Part shown: positions 12,321-24,009 of the stretch, piece after piece
How the letters are laid out: each line of letters starts with the position of its first letter
How positions within the stretch are numbered: position 1 is the stretch's first letter
Assembly (NCBI RefSeq): GCF_041146395.1
Contig: NC_090984.1
Coordinates: forward strand, 84,641,114 to 84,705,113
From: Eulemur rufifrons
Lineage: Eukaryota > Chordata > Mammalia > Primates > Lemuridae
DNA: 64,000 nt
Reading direction: 5' to 3'
Notes under the pieces: generated by a model
Databases searched by the model: none
What the model saw: only the letters and a program-made list of their open reading frames with translations
Told to the model about the DNA's origin: nothing
Made by a program: the position numbers and the translations under genes

Positions 12321-12505
12321 GACATTGGAGTCAAACAGACCTAGATTCAAATCCCACCATCACTAGCTATGTGTCCTTGAGCAGGCCATTCACTTCCCTA
12401 AGCCTCAGTTTCTGCGTCTGTTGTACCTACCACATAGCTTTGTTTAGGAAGGTTAAAAAGAAACAAGGCATTTAAAATACTTAGTAAAATACTTAGCACT
12501 GTTGG
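12321..12505 (+). mobile_element. MIR SINE
   Basis: The sequence follows the tRNA-derived MIR core: gattcaaatcccaccatcac, 'gctatgtgtccttgagc', 'aagcctcagtttctgcgtctg', 'aaaatacttagcact'. The tRNA-like B-box text is a family feature and not a functional tRNA. Confidence 0.85.
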
Positions 12506-12514
12506 ATATTATTT

Positions 12515-12705
12515 ATGTCATTATTTAATCCTTACCATGACATTATGAACATTCTTATCCCCATTTGAACTGATGGAAAAGAATCTGAAGCTCCGAGAGC
12601 TGAAGTCACTTGCCCAAGGTGATACCTGGGCAGGGTTGGGATTTGAATCCAGGTTTTCCAAATGCCTAGTGTGGCCTTTTTCCACTATGTCACTACTAAG
12701 CCTTA
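12515..12705 (-). mobile_element. MIR SINE, opposite orientation to its neighbour
   Basis: Antisense MIR text: 'attcttatccccattt', 'gaagtcacttgcccaaggtgatacc', gggatttgaatccaggtttt. Only about 10 bp separate it from the sense MIR at 12321-12505, so the pair could fold as a long imperfect hairpin in RNA. Confidence 0.85.
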
Positions 12706-14142
12706 AAAGCCATCACAAATAAGAATTCATAAGGACTACTGTCAGGTTTCAGAAACTCTTCACTGTCCCTATAATACCAAATTGTTCAAAATGGTATTTT
12801 TCTCCATTTATTGGCCTGGGGAGAGCATAGAAACCCAATAAAAGAATGCTCTTTCCTCAGTCTTTAGAGCCCCAAATATTTAGGACTAGAGGAAAATTTA
12901 GTAGTCAGCCAGCCATTCGAGCCTCCTGGAACTTATTTCACCCTAGGACCATTTTACCCTTCTTAAGGTTTACCCTGGTTCTCTTTGTTTCTTTTTGTCT
13001 TCCATCATTGTAGGCAGGACCTGGGGACAATAGTTAGGCAGCCACAAAACCCTGAGTGTCATCCAGGTGAAATACAAGAGAGAAAGCTTGTCTGTGGCCC
13101 AATCAGTGGCACTCATAGCTATTGGCATTTCCCATACTGACATTTCCCGAAAAGCATTCCTTAGCACACGTAGTTTCTCAGGATGAGAGTAGGTATTCCA
13201 CAAAGAAAGTATTCTTTGATCAAGTAAGTTTGAAAAATGTAGAAATAAACAAAGTTAAATAGGTTTTGCTCAGAACATTTCATGTTGTTAATGAATATAA
13301 TGAATCCTCAAAATTGTGGAGTGTTGAATTTTTCAGCCACAGAACTCTTTTCTCCCAAAGATTCTGAGAATCTGATAGTGAACCACGGGACACATTTGAG
13401 AAACACTGGGTGAGGAAAGGAATTTGTCATCAGAATACAGGGGGAAATATGAGATAATTCAAATGTAACAGGAAGCTTCCAGAACCACCCAGGGAAGAAG
13501 GGGTTCTGACTTTCTGGCTCAAACATCCAGTCTGCTTTTCATGAATTCTGACGCTGTGGGTGAACACATCGGGTTACATGGCTTGATGCACTTGACATTA
13601 ACATCGACAAGCTCACACTCCATGCTCGACTTCTGGTTATGTGTTAGCTTCCTCTGTAGCCTTCCTACAGAGAGAAGTGCTAGGCAAGCTGGTATCAATG
13701 TCTGGTATACTTGACAGTTATATTTATTGTTGGAAATTAATACAAATACTCCACCCAGCCAACAAGAGTGTCCAGTCAATTTGACAGATAATTTCTCAGT
13801 GTAAGTCAAACCGTCATCACTTTGGTTTATACAATCTCTTTTGAGTTTTGTGGGCATAAGATTGTCCTCAAGAGTTCCTAGGTACTGACAAAATTAAGTT
13901 TCCAAACCTGCAAACTTTAAGACCAGGCTGCACTTAGGCCCCATTGTCTTCATGGGAATGCGACCATGATGCTTTGCCTGGGCAGCATCCCTTTGAGGGT
14001 TTGCGGTGCTCCTTTAAGGTTAAACATTAAGTTCCCTTATGTTTTAGATTTGACTTGCCATTCCCCACATCCTAGATTCTTAAAAAAAAAAAATAGCTTC
14101 AAAAGAAATGAAAACATAGTTTTCCTGATCTGCCTTACTCAC
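12706..14142. other. Unique non-coding DNA
   Basis: No repeat or gene is recognised. The minus-strand frame at 13519-13857 (112 codons) has no domain or splice support. Confidence 0.5.
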
Positions 14143-14526
14143 TGTCTTAGTCTGTTTTCTGTTTTTTATTATAGAATATCTGAAACTGGATAATTTATAA
14201 AGAAAACGAATTTATTTCTTACAGTTCTAGAGGCTGGGAAGTCCAAGGTCAAGGGGTGCATCTGGTGAGGGCCTCCTTGCTGGTGGGGACTCTGAAGAGT
14301 CCTGAGGTGGTGCAGTGTATCACATGGCAAGAGGGTTGAGTGTGCTAACATGCTAACTCAGGTTCCCTTCCTCTTCTTATAAACCACCAGGTCCCCTCCC
14401 ATGAAAACCCATTAATCCATTAATACATGATCCAATCACCTCTTAAAGGCTTCACCTCTCAATATTGCCACATTGGGATTAAATTTCAACATGAATTTTG
14501 GAGGGGACAAATATTCAAACCATAGC
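14143..14526 (-). mobile_element. MLT1-type solo LTR (ERVL-MaLR)
   Basis: Read on the minus strand, it begins at the inverted 'ccatagca' end and finishes at 'gtcttagtctgttttct'. Diagnostic text includes 'ggataatttataaag', cagttctagaggctgggaag, 'tccaatcacctcttaaaggcttcacctctcaatattgccacattgggattaaatttcaacatgaattttggagggga' (seen in pieces). Only a solo LTR is present, with no internal retroviral region on either side. Confidence 0.87.
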
Positions 14527-15184
14527 ACTCACCAATAAGCAGTTCTAGGATTCAAGTTTTGAAGGCATATGCCCAGGCAGGCACAGTCCTCTTACTCTGG
14601 CAAAATCTCAACAAGCTAAAAGCAGAGGAACTACTGCATACCACAGAGAACAAGCATGCATCTTTTATCCTGCAGACAGAGGTCAATCTTCCATCCTGAA
14701 CGTGCCAAGCTACAAGTTGGAAAATCCATGCAAGGAGCCAGCTCTGTACCAGTCAGCTCTGCCCACAGAGATGCCTGGATTGTGAATCTCTTGGAGAGGG
14801 GCCGAGGTGCTGGGGAGATCATTTTCATAAATACATTTACTTTCCGCCTTTGAACAGGCACACCTGTTTTCTCTACTAACTCCACTTCTTCGGTCACTCA
14901 TGCCCTAGGGAAAGCAGTTGTAAGAAATAGCAGATGCAGAATTTACACAGCAGAGAGCATTCCATCCTTTCAGTTTACAAATTCTGCAGAAAACGACCCA
15001 AGTGGTGCAGGACTATTTTATGAACTGTGACCTCAAGCCGCTCATTGAAAATGCAGTTACTATCAAATCATTCTTTGCAGATTTCCATTTTAAATGATAA
15101 ACACATTTTGGGTTAGTTACACTTGAACCAGACACACTTTCATTACAAACTTCTCTGCAAAATCATTTATATTTTGTAATATTA

Positions 15185-15255
15185 CAATATTTCCTCCATT
15201 TTATGGATGGAGAAACTGAGGCACAAACACCTTGCCCACAATTTCTGTAAAATGG
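15185..15255 (-). mobile_element. MIR fragment
   Basis: Short antisense MIR core: 'attttatggatggagaaactgaggcac' followed by 'accttgccca'. Only the central 70 bp are recognisable. Confidence 0.6.
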
Positions 15256-16518
15256 CATAAAACAAGTAAGACCATTGTCTATTGCAAATGGCAAAATCTG
15301 AAAAAGAACCACCATGAAGCAGGCTGATTGAAGGTGTGGAGTTTGCAGTGTGTTCCCTGTTGGCCAGTCTCCCTTCAGATGGATTTTCCTGGTGAAACGT
15401 GCATGGAAATTGACCTCCGAGGATAGAGTCTGGCTCTCTGGTATCATTACTGTTCTTAAAAATAGAAAAGTATCCCCTGGCTATTCCTAGTTAGATGGCT
15501 CAGGATTGAGGAGCGTAAGATTATGCAGTATCAAAGGGTAGATAATTCAACAAGAGAAAAAAATAAAAATCACAAATTGGAAATCATTTTCTTTCTCAGT
15601 AGCATGGCAGAAGGCTTCCAACAGACTAAGATCTCTGCAGACTCCAGAGCCAGATGCTGGCTTGGGCAGGTGAGCACAGAGCAAAGTCTCAGACAAAGAC
15701 AAATGAGGGGCGTGAAGGGAGTGGAGGAGAACAAGGAAGAACCCAGGCATGCAGGCAAACGTACGAGTAAGAGACTCTTTAAACCGTTCATTAGCAAGCG
15801 CAATAGTTTGATTGCTTTTAAGAAGATTCCTGCATTTAATATAAACAATTAGTGACTGAGTTTAAGAGAATATATTTGATTTTCCAAGTTTACCCTTCCT
15901 GGCTAAAGCTCTGCTCCAACCACTCCCTGCCTGGTAAAGTCACCCAGCGCAGTGTGACACAAGTCACTCTTCTGTTACGGCTGGTGGCTGTGCTGTTAGG
16001 GAAAGGGCCCTCACTCACAAAAGTAGGCCTGTCATGCATTTAAATAGGGTTTCCAAAATTCCCTTTCTCCAGGAATTTGGTACAAGTTTTCTTGAGACTG
16101 GGGTTGGTGGGGGCATGGGTCCAAAGATCATTTGAGACATGTCACCTGATGGGACCCTGGGAACCATCTCTCAGTTACCACCTTGACCCTCAGGGGTAGT
16201 CCTGCCCTCTCAGGAGTACTGGGGCTGCATGTAGTGGTCTCCCTTGTCAGGAAGGAGATCCAGGCTCTCTCAGGAGGCTCCTCAGGGCTCGTGCACATAC
16301 ACCCCTGGCAGTCTGGTCTAGCATACCAAATGCCCTTGAGGAACACACAAAATAAGATGCCCCTTATCAAGGGAAACATCCCCTGATACTCAACTTTGCA
16401 CATTGCTCTTCTTCTTAGCTGCACCTTAAAGTGCTACAGACATTCCTTCAAGACTACGGGGCCCTCCCAGTTTCTATGAGGACTCTCTCCTCCGAATTTC
16501 TCCTTCTCCATTTTTGAG

Positions 16519-16548
16519 GGGTGGGGAGAGAGGGAGAGAGGGAGAGAA
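16519..16548. repeat. GA-rich tract (gggaga)n
   Basis: Four to five imperfect GGGAGA units form a purine-only run of about 30 bases. Confidence 0.85.
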
Positions 16549-17111
16549 ATGGAGTGCAACGGAACTGTAGTTACACAGAATATTATTAACTGCTTTGCAT
16601 ACAGGGTTCCATCATGAAATCTATTTGGGAAACACTGGATTAAAAACAAGTGACTTCCTGTAGGACTTTCAGAGCCTCTAACAGGCTAATGTGCATTTTA
16701 AATATCTCAGAAAAGAAACTTTTCTACTCTTATTTGGCCATGGAATTATTTTTTTCCTCAGAAAACATCAAGAGATTAATGTTACACAGAATTCATTTTA
16801 AGTAGAGAAATTAATATTATCTGGAATCAAAACATCCATTTGTTAATCAAATTTCTGAAGATTTTAACACTAAGACATTCTCACTTATTTTGATCCATTT
16901 AGAACTTAAAATTCTTCCCAATATACATTTATATGTGAATTTATGTAATTTACCTATGTGGATCTTAGTACAGAATGAATCTTGTGATTTCTACCTAAAT
17001 TGTTATGAAGTGCCATGTCAACCAATTCAATAAAAAATAAAAATATGCTTAAATATACTACCATAGATACTCAAATATAATGCACTTTTTAATTTATTTT
17101 CATTTATTTTT

Positions 17112-17126
17112 TTAGGTACTTTTTTA
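17112..17126. repeat. Left target-site duplication of the Alu
   Basis: TTAGGTACTTTTTTA occurs here and again, identical, at 17481-17495, flanking the Alu exactly. This is the signature of L1-driven retroposition. Confidence 0.95.
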
Positions 17127-17480
17127 TTTTTATTTATTTATTTATTTTTTTTTTTTTGAGACAGAGTCTCGCTTTGTTGCCCGGGCTAGAGTGAGTGCCG
17201 TGGCATCAGCCTAGCTCACAGCAACCTCAAACTCCTGGGCTTAAGCGATCCTGCTGCCTCAGCCTCCCGGGTATCTGGGACTACTGGCATGCGCTACCAT
17301 GCCCGGCTAATTTTATATATATATATATATATTTTAGTTGGCCAGATAATTTCTTTCTATTTTTAGTAGAGACAGTGTCTCGCTCTTGCAGGCTGGTCTC
17401 GAACTCCTGACCTTGAGTGATCCACCCGCCTCGGCCTCCCAGAGTGCTAGGATTACAGGCGTGAGCCACCGCGCCCTGCC
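17127..17480 (-). mobile_element. Strepsirrhine-type Alu SINE
   Basis: Antisense dimeric Alu with the poly(T)/TTTA head at 17127-17157 and a CG-rich end (gtgagccaccgcgccctgcc). The text 'gccgtggcatcagcctagctcacagcaacctcaaactcctgggc' (in pieces) and ttggccagataatttctttc in the linker are characteristic of lemur/galago Alus, not of human AluS or AluY. Many CpGs survive, so it is far younger than the AluJ at 8881. It is the main evidence for the host group. Confidence 0.96.
17315..17335. repeat. (TA)n expansion in the Alu linker
   Basis: A TATATA run of about ten units lies in the A-rich linker between the two Alu arms. It grew after insertion or came from a source copy. Confidence 0.9.
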
Positions 17481-17495
17481 TTAGGTACTTTTTTA
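17481..17495. repeat. Right target-site duplication of the Alu
   Basis: Perfect copy of the 15 bases at 17112-17126. Confidence 0.95.
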
Positions 17496-19671
17496 AAACC
17501 CAAAGTTAACTCCTTAAGGAAGTCATCTTATATTTTCATCTCTACCTATACTTTTATGTTATGGGACATGCTCTCAATTAAATCATTTAATCAAAAAATA
17601 AACAAACTAAACGAACACAATCAAAACTAATTTGGAATACTTTATCAAGGGGCACTTGATACAATTGGTTTTTTAAAAAGTCAGAAAGACAAAGAAAGTT
17701 CACCCAGATTAACTGCAAATATTACATGTCATTTCAAAGGAGCTTCTTAAAAGACACTTTAAACATTGTAAAGATTACATTGCGGAGATCAAAACTATAC
17801 ATGTAGAAAATAAATGAAAAACATAACTCCATAACATTATATAAATGATTTACCTCATGGCTTGGGAGAAACAGATTCAAACACAGCTGTGTCTGAAATG
17901 GACAGAGGTGAGGACCACGTGCTACGTCAAATTGTGTTAGAGGACTCAGGAAGAATGGATGTCACAGATACAGGTGAAGAGTTTTAATAAGATAGTTTTA
18001 TAAACTGAGAGGGTGAAAAATGCAATATTTCTAAATTAAATCATTTTATATTGTAGGTGCTTTTGAATATGTATAACCACATTAACAAACTTAATATATT
18101 AGTAGACAAGTGACTAATCTATATCCCTAAAAGTTAGTATAATTATTTTATTTTTTAAAACATCTTGTCATTAGGAAAGTACTTAGCAGTACTATGGGCT
18201 GCCATCAGGCCTGCATTGGAAGGGTCTTTGCTAATCCACAAGATTTCTAGAACCCGCAAGGGGTCTGTACCTCTATCTTGGTACTTATCGGAGTCCACTT
18301 TCCAAATGGATAGCCTATCTTCCTTGATTCAATGAGCTCTCTGCAGAAAGAATGCAATAAAACAAATTCACTTACATGTATAAAAAATGTTGGATGTAGA
18401 GATATATATTATTCTTTTTTCCAATCTTCCAGGCTTGTGAGTGAGATCCTATCTCTCAGTTAATGGATCGGTATTCAGACTATTATTTTTCTTGGCTTTT
18501 GGATACCGTATTGTGAACTAGGAACTATTTATCATATAATATTCTCATTATTCTACAGTACTCTTCTCTGCCTACCAGTTCCTCCTGGATACTGCTTCTC
18601 TTGGCCACATGCTTGGGAAGCCGGGAAGGGCAAGTTACCAGCAAAACATAATTACCAATTGCTCAAGCTGTTAGGAAGGGCACAAGAGAAATCTCTCATT
18701 AACCAAAGCATAAACTTTCCTCTTATCTTCAAGATTCTTAGATCTAAATATGACTTCAAGTTGTTGTGCCACAAAGAGAACCCATGAACCAGTCCGATAC
18801 AATATTAATATTTGTGATAACAGTCTTTTAAATATGACTGGTGCTGTCTCTAAAAACCTACACACATGATATGATTTATTTCTTCATCGAACAAATTCTC
18901 AGGTGTGACGTTAAGAATAGAATAAAAACAAAAGGAGGTCTGGGCAGCCTCCTCCACCTTATGCCGGTTCATTTTGGGTACAGTATCTTTTGCATCTTCC
19001 AAAAGGGGATTTGAAGCTCCAATTATATTGAGCACTTTTTCTTTTCTTCTCATTACAGATGTAGACAACTGGGAACTGTCCAAGTGGTGTTGGCTGGCAG
19101 AAGGAAGTCCAGCACTCCTCATCCCTTCTCTGTGCCAGGCTCTCACACCCCATCAGAGGAGAGAGCACAGCTCTGCTGACCCTTTCAGGGACAAGTTGCC
19201 CTGGAACAAGTGAGCAAGCCAATGCTTGAGAAAACGCTGGAAAAACAGAGTGGAATATCTTGGGTATGTTAACCCTGTAGGCAGATTTTCCCACTTTCCA
19301 CTGGTGCTCTTCTCTGCTTTGGAATTGCCAGACATGACTCCACCAGCAGGCACCCCCCTCGCAGTCCCAGCTGTGTCTGTTCCCTCCTTCTATTGCCCCC
19401 AGAACCTTGGTCCAGAAGACACATACACATCCTGCCTAGAGAGTTATTCTAATAGTCTACTCACAACTATGATTTTCAGGAAGGTTACAGGTGGGGAGTG
19501 AGGAGAGGCAGGGCTTAGAGATTACCTAGTCCAGACGTTGCAAATTTAAATTCCTAATGGGGTCAGCGAAGTACTATAAATGAATGAAGTGAGCCATATA
19601 CAAGACAATATGGAATGGTGAGGACTGTGGTGAACTTCCTAAAAATGGTCCCTCTGATTCTAATCCAACAT
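17496..19671. other. Unique non-coding DNA
   Basis: No repeat or gene is recognised in about 2.2 kb. Three overlapping frames near 18850-19353 minus and two plus-strand frames at 18974-19213 and 19226-19501 cover the same bases, with no domain in any of them. Confidence 0.5.
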
Positions 19672-19765
19672 TCCCACTTCACAGACAAAGAAACTAAGAC
19701 CCAAAGAAATGAAGTAATTTGCCAGGACGAAAATTCAGTTTAGCCCAATTCCTACTAAACAGGTT
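19672..19765 (-). mobile_element. MIR fragment
   Basis: Antisense MIR core: 'cacttcacagacaaagaaactaagacccaaagaaatgaagtaatttgcca' (in part), ending near 'cccaattcctactaa'. Confidence 0.7.
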
Positions 19766-20744
19766 GACCCTAGACAAGAAGTGAGGATTATAGCTTTCCC
19801 AGATCTTCAGTTCTTTTGCTTCAGAGCACATAAACCTTTGTTTTAGAGTATTAAAAATGCCATCCTCCTGGGTATGTGCCCTCCCAGTCTTACTCCACCG
19901 CATGGGCTGTAACCGAGGCCACATTCATTCTCAGGAATGTTCTGTCTAGGGAGGATTCCCAGGATGTGATCTGTGGTCAGTGAGAAAGCCCTTTTGATCC
20001 CAGCCACAAGAATGCAGCTGAGCTCAGAATCCCTCTCTCCATAAATCACAGCCCTCTCAGGAATCGCCAGGTGTGGCTCCCCACGCAGGTGCCTGGCCGC
20101 TTCGGCAATCCTAAGGGGGCACTCCCTCACTTTGAAAGTATGCTAGGAGCTGCTGGGGTCTAAATGGTAAATCCATAACACTCTGCATCCACATACAAAT
20201 CCTTCCTGACTTTCCGGGCAGCTGTTTTGTTCATTCCGAGCAGCCAGGTGTGAGTGCCTGTCTGCCGTGCTTCTGTTTGCTATTTCATGTCTAACCTTCA
20301 ATCCTGAATTTGGCTCAGCTTATGAACACAAGCCAAAGAGTTCTGTTTGTACACTGCTTTTAATTTGTCCAAGGATGCAGCAGAAGGAAGCAGCTATTCA
20401 AATAGCTTAAGTCAGAATACTGCTATAGCCTCAGGTCCTGGGTTCAAAGAGCTGGCTGAAGTCTGGCTGGTGAATTTGGAATCCCTCCTCCAGGGGTACC
20501 CATATGTCTCTGGGAGGCATGTTCTTCCCTTAGTCAGTCAAAGACTTCCTGCACAGACCTACCTTGAGTTCAGTATGATATACCTGCCACGAGGACTTGA
20601 GCCCAGGTCCAATTTTGCAGGCTCAGATGCTCATGGCAGCTTTGGGGTTTTTAAATGAGTCATGCCTTGGGATTCTTAAGAGTGCACACTCTTAGTTTCT
20701 ACATGCATGAAGATATAATAATAGTAGCACACAATGGGTGGTAG
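19766..20744. other. Unique non-coding DNA
   Basis: About 1 kb with no recognised feature. Open frames on both strands are unsupported. Confidence 0.5.
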
Positions 20745-20900
20745 GTACCCGGAGAAGTACTTTATCAGGATTATCACATTCAATTCTCACAACAACCTGT
20801 GAAGTTAGTTACCACTCTTGCAACCTCTATTATATGGTTGGGGAAGCTGAGGCTTAGAAAGGTTAAGTTAATTTGCCCCAATTCACCAAACTAACAAATA
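20745..20900 (-). mobile_element. MIR SINE fragment
   Basis: Antisense MIR: 'attctcacaacaacctgtgaagttag', 'gaagctgaggcttagaaaggttaagt', 'aatttgcccc'. Confidence 0.82.
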
Positions 20901-21589
20901 GTGAAGAAAAATTTAGAATATACTTATTCTGGTTCCAGGGAGACACCAATTGAAAACATATGTTTCCAGTGAGAAATCTCACCAGGTAGGTAATACCTTT
21001 GAATATGCCTGAGCTGTATCACAGAAGGTAAGACTCTATCAGGGACTGTGGGGGCTTCCAGGTCACAAGCAAAGGGAGGGAAGAGGGATAGGGCACAAGT
21101 TTCACTATGACTCAAGAAGCCAAATCCATGTAGACCTCATGGGTAAGCAGCCAGATCCAGGCAGCCTCCCTGTGCTAGCTGCAGAGTATACAGGTACTGC
21201 AGGTGAGGGTCACGTCCACTTGGGACCAGCCTTAAAGAGGATCAGGTCTGGCAGTCTTAGAAAATTGGCCCCAGAAAGGCTACAGTGCCACATGCAATAT
21301 ACACACTGAACATCCTCTTGCACTGGTAGACAATCTGTCTACTCCCTCCTGGTAGATAGGAAGACTGCCTTCCAGGGGGTTCCTCCAGGCCAGAGAAGGT
21401 CTGAGCACACGCCGCAGGGTCAAAACAGACAAGAGCAGCATGAGCCAGGTCACAGCAGTGAGGCCACAGTTCACCCTGGCCTTTCCATTGCTCCCTTCTC
21501 TGTCCTTCTCCTTCTCACCCCCAGAAATGACTCAGAAGAGCAGCTAAGGTGACTCAGAGAGAAGTCCTTTCAAGTTCCTAAGAAAACAT
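20901..21589. other. Unique non-coding DNA
   Basis: No recognised repeat, RNA gene or exon in about 690 bases. Confidence 0.5.
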
Positions 21590-21850
21590 GCATGCAGCCA
21601 ACTGTGAGGTGCATTTGCTTGCAGCCGTGTTATTTTAAAGGCAAATGCGTCTCCAAAATGGAGCCACCATCCTAGCACTGGGCCAAATCACACTGCGGGC
21701 CATTTTTAGTGGAGAGAGACTGTTTACAATAATCCAGGCAGCTTTAAAATGTTGATTTATTCTTCTTAAAAGCTGAACCACAGCACGTGGACTGACTGAA
21801 TCCAATTAGGGATTCTGAGACTCATTATTTTAAGTGGGACAAACGCAGTT
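21590..21850. promoter_or_regulatory. Candidate conserved non-coding element
   Basis: A repeat-free block with dense motif-like text: ctccaaaatggagccaccat contains the CCAT/ATGG cores of YY1-type sites, tttaaaatgttgatttatt is AT-rich, and cagcacgtggactg holds a CACGTG E-box. Conservation is inferred, not measured. Confidence 0.2.
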
Positions 21851-23672
21851 TGGGGGATATTGGCATACAGGCCATGAGGGAAGTCTGTGTGGCAGCTCCA
21901 TAGGGCCAGTGCTCTGTGATTCAAGGCAGGGGCCCCCCAGCCCTTTTCTCTTCCCCCTCCTCACTCTAGCTCCCTACTTTTTGGCCACTCTACCTAACAC
22001 CTATATACCTCTCCTCAGTGGAAAGTTAAGAGGGGGTAAAGTTAAAATAGTCATCTTTACTCTTTCAGGTGGCCCAATAGAGATGATTTATGCAATGACA
22101 TTGCTCAAGACTATCTGTGGAATTATTCCTTTTATAGTCACCCTATAACTCTCTCCCTCCTCTCAAAATACCCTAGAAACCTAAGAACACAGAACAGTTC
22201 CAATATCTCTATCGACAGGAGGCATACGGCCTCCAAAATGGCTTTCTTCTTACTCGCTTGCCGGGGTCAAGGCTCCAAACAGGTGGCTGTAGGGGAAGGA
22301 GCCCCCTTGTATTTTCTGCCCCATCTCCGTCCTCAGCCCAAATGCTGAATGAACACACGTTCTTTCATCGAGCCTTCCTCCTCTTCTTTTTCCCTTTACA
22401 GCCACCCTTCTCCTACTGTTGGGTTCCATCTGACTATTAATAATTCACAGTGGTCACTAGGGTATGAGTGACTTAATGGACATCTACACCAAAGGATTGC
22501 ATTCTGAAAGAGAGAAGACATTTTTTGCCTGAAAGAATATCCTCTAATTGTTAAAAGCCAGTACGTATGTGAGAGGGGCCTGCCTGGGCCCCATAGATAT
22601 CATTGGGTACATCCATGTGCCTGGAGTGCCACAGAGAGCACGTGAGCAAGGCCATGGCAGACAGACGGGAGAGTCTGGGGTAGGGAGAGCCAGCGCACTG
22701 CCAGCCTCAGGGGACAGCCCCAGCCTCAGACAGCTATCTCCTTGCAAGAATGCTCACCCTGCTCTCAGAGCTGCCAATGAGCCAAGAGAAACCAGAAACC
22801 TACATTTTCCTGGGAAATCTCAACATCTTGAGGTTGGCTGCTAATTCAGTGGAAAAATGAAAAAACAAAACACACCGGAGCAAACAACACTCCTCAACAA
22901 ACTGGTATGGCTCTCCTGCTCCCAGCCTTCACCTTGGTGCTGCTATGCAAACATGCAGCGTCTCTAACACTAAGTCTAACCCTACTGGCTGCTAACAGCA
23001 GTGAGGAGCAAAGCGATTTTCACCCCACTTGCTGTTTCAGTCATTGGGGTTAGGGATCTCCACCCCCAAGGGACAGCGCAGGCAAGACTTACTTGAAGCA
23101 CAAGCCTGTTCCTGGTGGGCTTGGGGTCCCAGGGTTCTGTCTACAGCTATGAAATGGAGCACATTTGCCTCTTCCTGGCTTGTCTGTCCACCTCAAGAAG
23201 ACGGCCACCCAGCTAAGGTGACACTCGAGACACCCAAGACAGTCTGGCTCCAAGATTCTGCCCGGACTCACTGCTGTCTGTGCCCCACGTGCCACCTTGG
23301 CACAAATCTGACTTTGGAAAGTTGAATTCCCTGACTGCTGCCCTGCTCAGCATATTCAAGAAGTTGGAGGTATTCAGTCTTTAAATGTTCAAGGCTGTTT
23401 CCTCTATTAATCAAAACTCCTAATCACAGAAACATTTTCATACAAATATCTTGGAATCAGTCCTAAAGTTCCAGAGTGTATCTGGAATGACCCACTTTTC
23501 TCCCCAGTAAAGAATGTTTTCACGATGCCTTGTACTCAAGAGTTCTCCAAGTGCTAAGTGGAAGCAAATAGAATCTTCAGTTACAGATGAAGAAAAGCAA
23601 ATGTGCATAAAAGGAAATTTTTAATTCAGTTTTTTAAATTTTTGTAAAATCATCCCTAAGAATACTAAATGA
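21851..23672. other. Unique non-coding DNA, GC-richer
   Basis: GC content rises here (for example 22560-22760 and 23029-23325) but CpG stays rare, so it is not a CpG island. No repeat was recognised. Frames of 60-104 codons occur on both strands and are not supported. Confidence 0.5.
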
Positions 23673-23843
23673 CTACTGGCCTCCAGAGATCCTCATGGGA
23701 ACTGAGAAAGGCTCAAGACAAAGTTTTCTAAATTCAGCTGTCTTCACTAGCCGGTCCCAGAGATCTTTTGGTTTTCCAACCTCAATATTTCCAAAAGCTG
23801 TCATTTCTTCCTTTGGATCATACCAGGCTAAATTAAAGTTAAA
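23673..23843 (-). CDS. Possible terminal exon, 56 codons plus stop, product unknown
   Basis: On the minus strand a good splice acceptor (pyrimidine-rich tract ctacatctgtcttcttcag, ending at 23844) is followed by a frame that runs to TAG at 23673-23675. Only the phase-0 frame is open; the other two stop within 17 bases. The peptide starts FNFNLAWYDPKEE and includes DLWDRLVKTAEF, with a balanced, charged composition more protein-like than other frames here. An ATTAAA polyadenylation-type hexamer lies about 50 bp beyond the stop (23620-23625). I see no splice donor and do not recognise the product. It could be a last exon, a relic exon or chance. Confidence 0.25.
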   Translation of the reverse strand, partial: FNFNLAWYDPKEEMTAFGNIEVGKPKDLWDRLVKTAEFRKLCLEPFSVPMRISGGQ

Positions 23844-24009
23844 CTGAAGAAGACAGATGTAGAAACCCTTAAATACATCCATGCCTCAGAATGCATCCCC
23901 CAATCTTATAATGGAAAACAAGAGCTACAAAAACAGGTTTGTTTAACTCTTATGTTCACTGGCTGAAAGAATAAACCGAAAACAAGCTATTGTGTTAATC
24001 TTCAGATTA

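Larger units (their letters stand above)
14527..17111. other. Mostly unique non-coding DNA
   Basis: About 2.6 kb with a small antisense MIR piece (15185-15255: tggagaaactgaggcacaaa) and a GA-rich tract (16519-16548). Overlapping open frames around 14631-14901 and 15523-15852 lie on opposite strands and look like chance. Confidence 0.55.

Noticed and set aside
14143..14526. Possible intact endogenous retrovirus near the LTR
   Set aside because: Only a solo LTR is present; no primer-binding site, gag, pol or env text was seen on either side. The same holds for the LTRs at 36755-37210 and 55040-55456.
16128..16424. 98-codon minus frame overlapping a 67-codon plus frame
   Set aside because: Opposite-strand overlap without a domain or splice support; judged chance.
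22548..22760. Possible CpG island
   Set aside because: GC is raised but CpG dinucleotides are few, and no promoter-like elements are visible.
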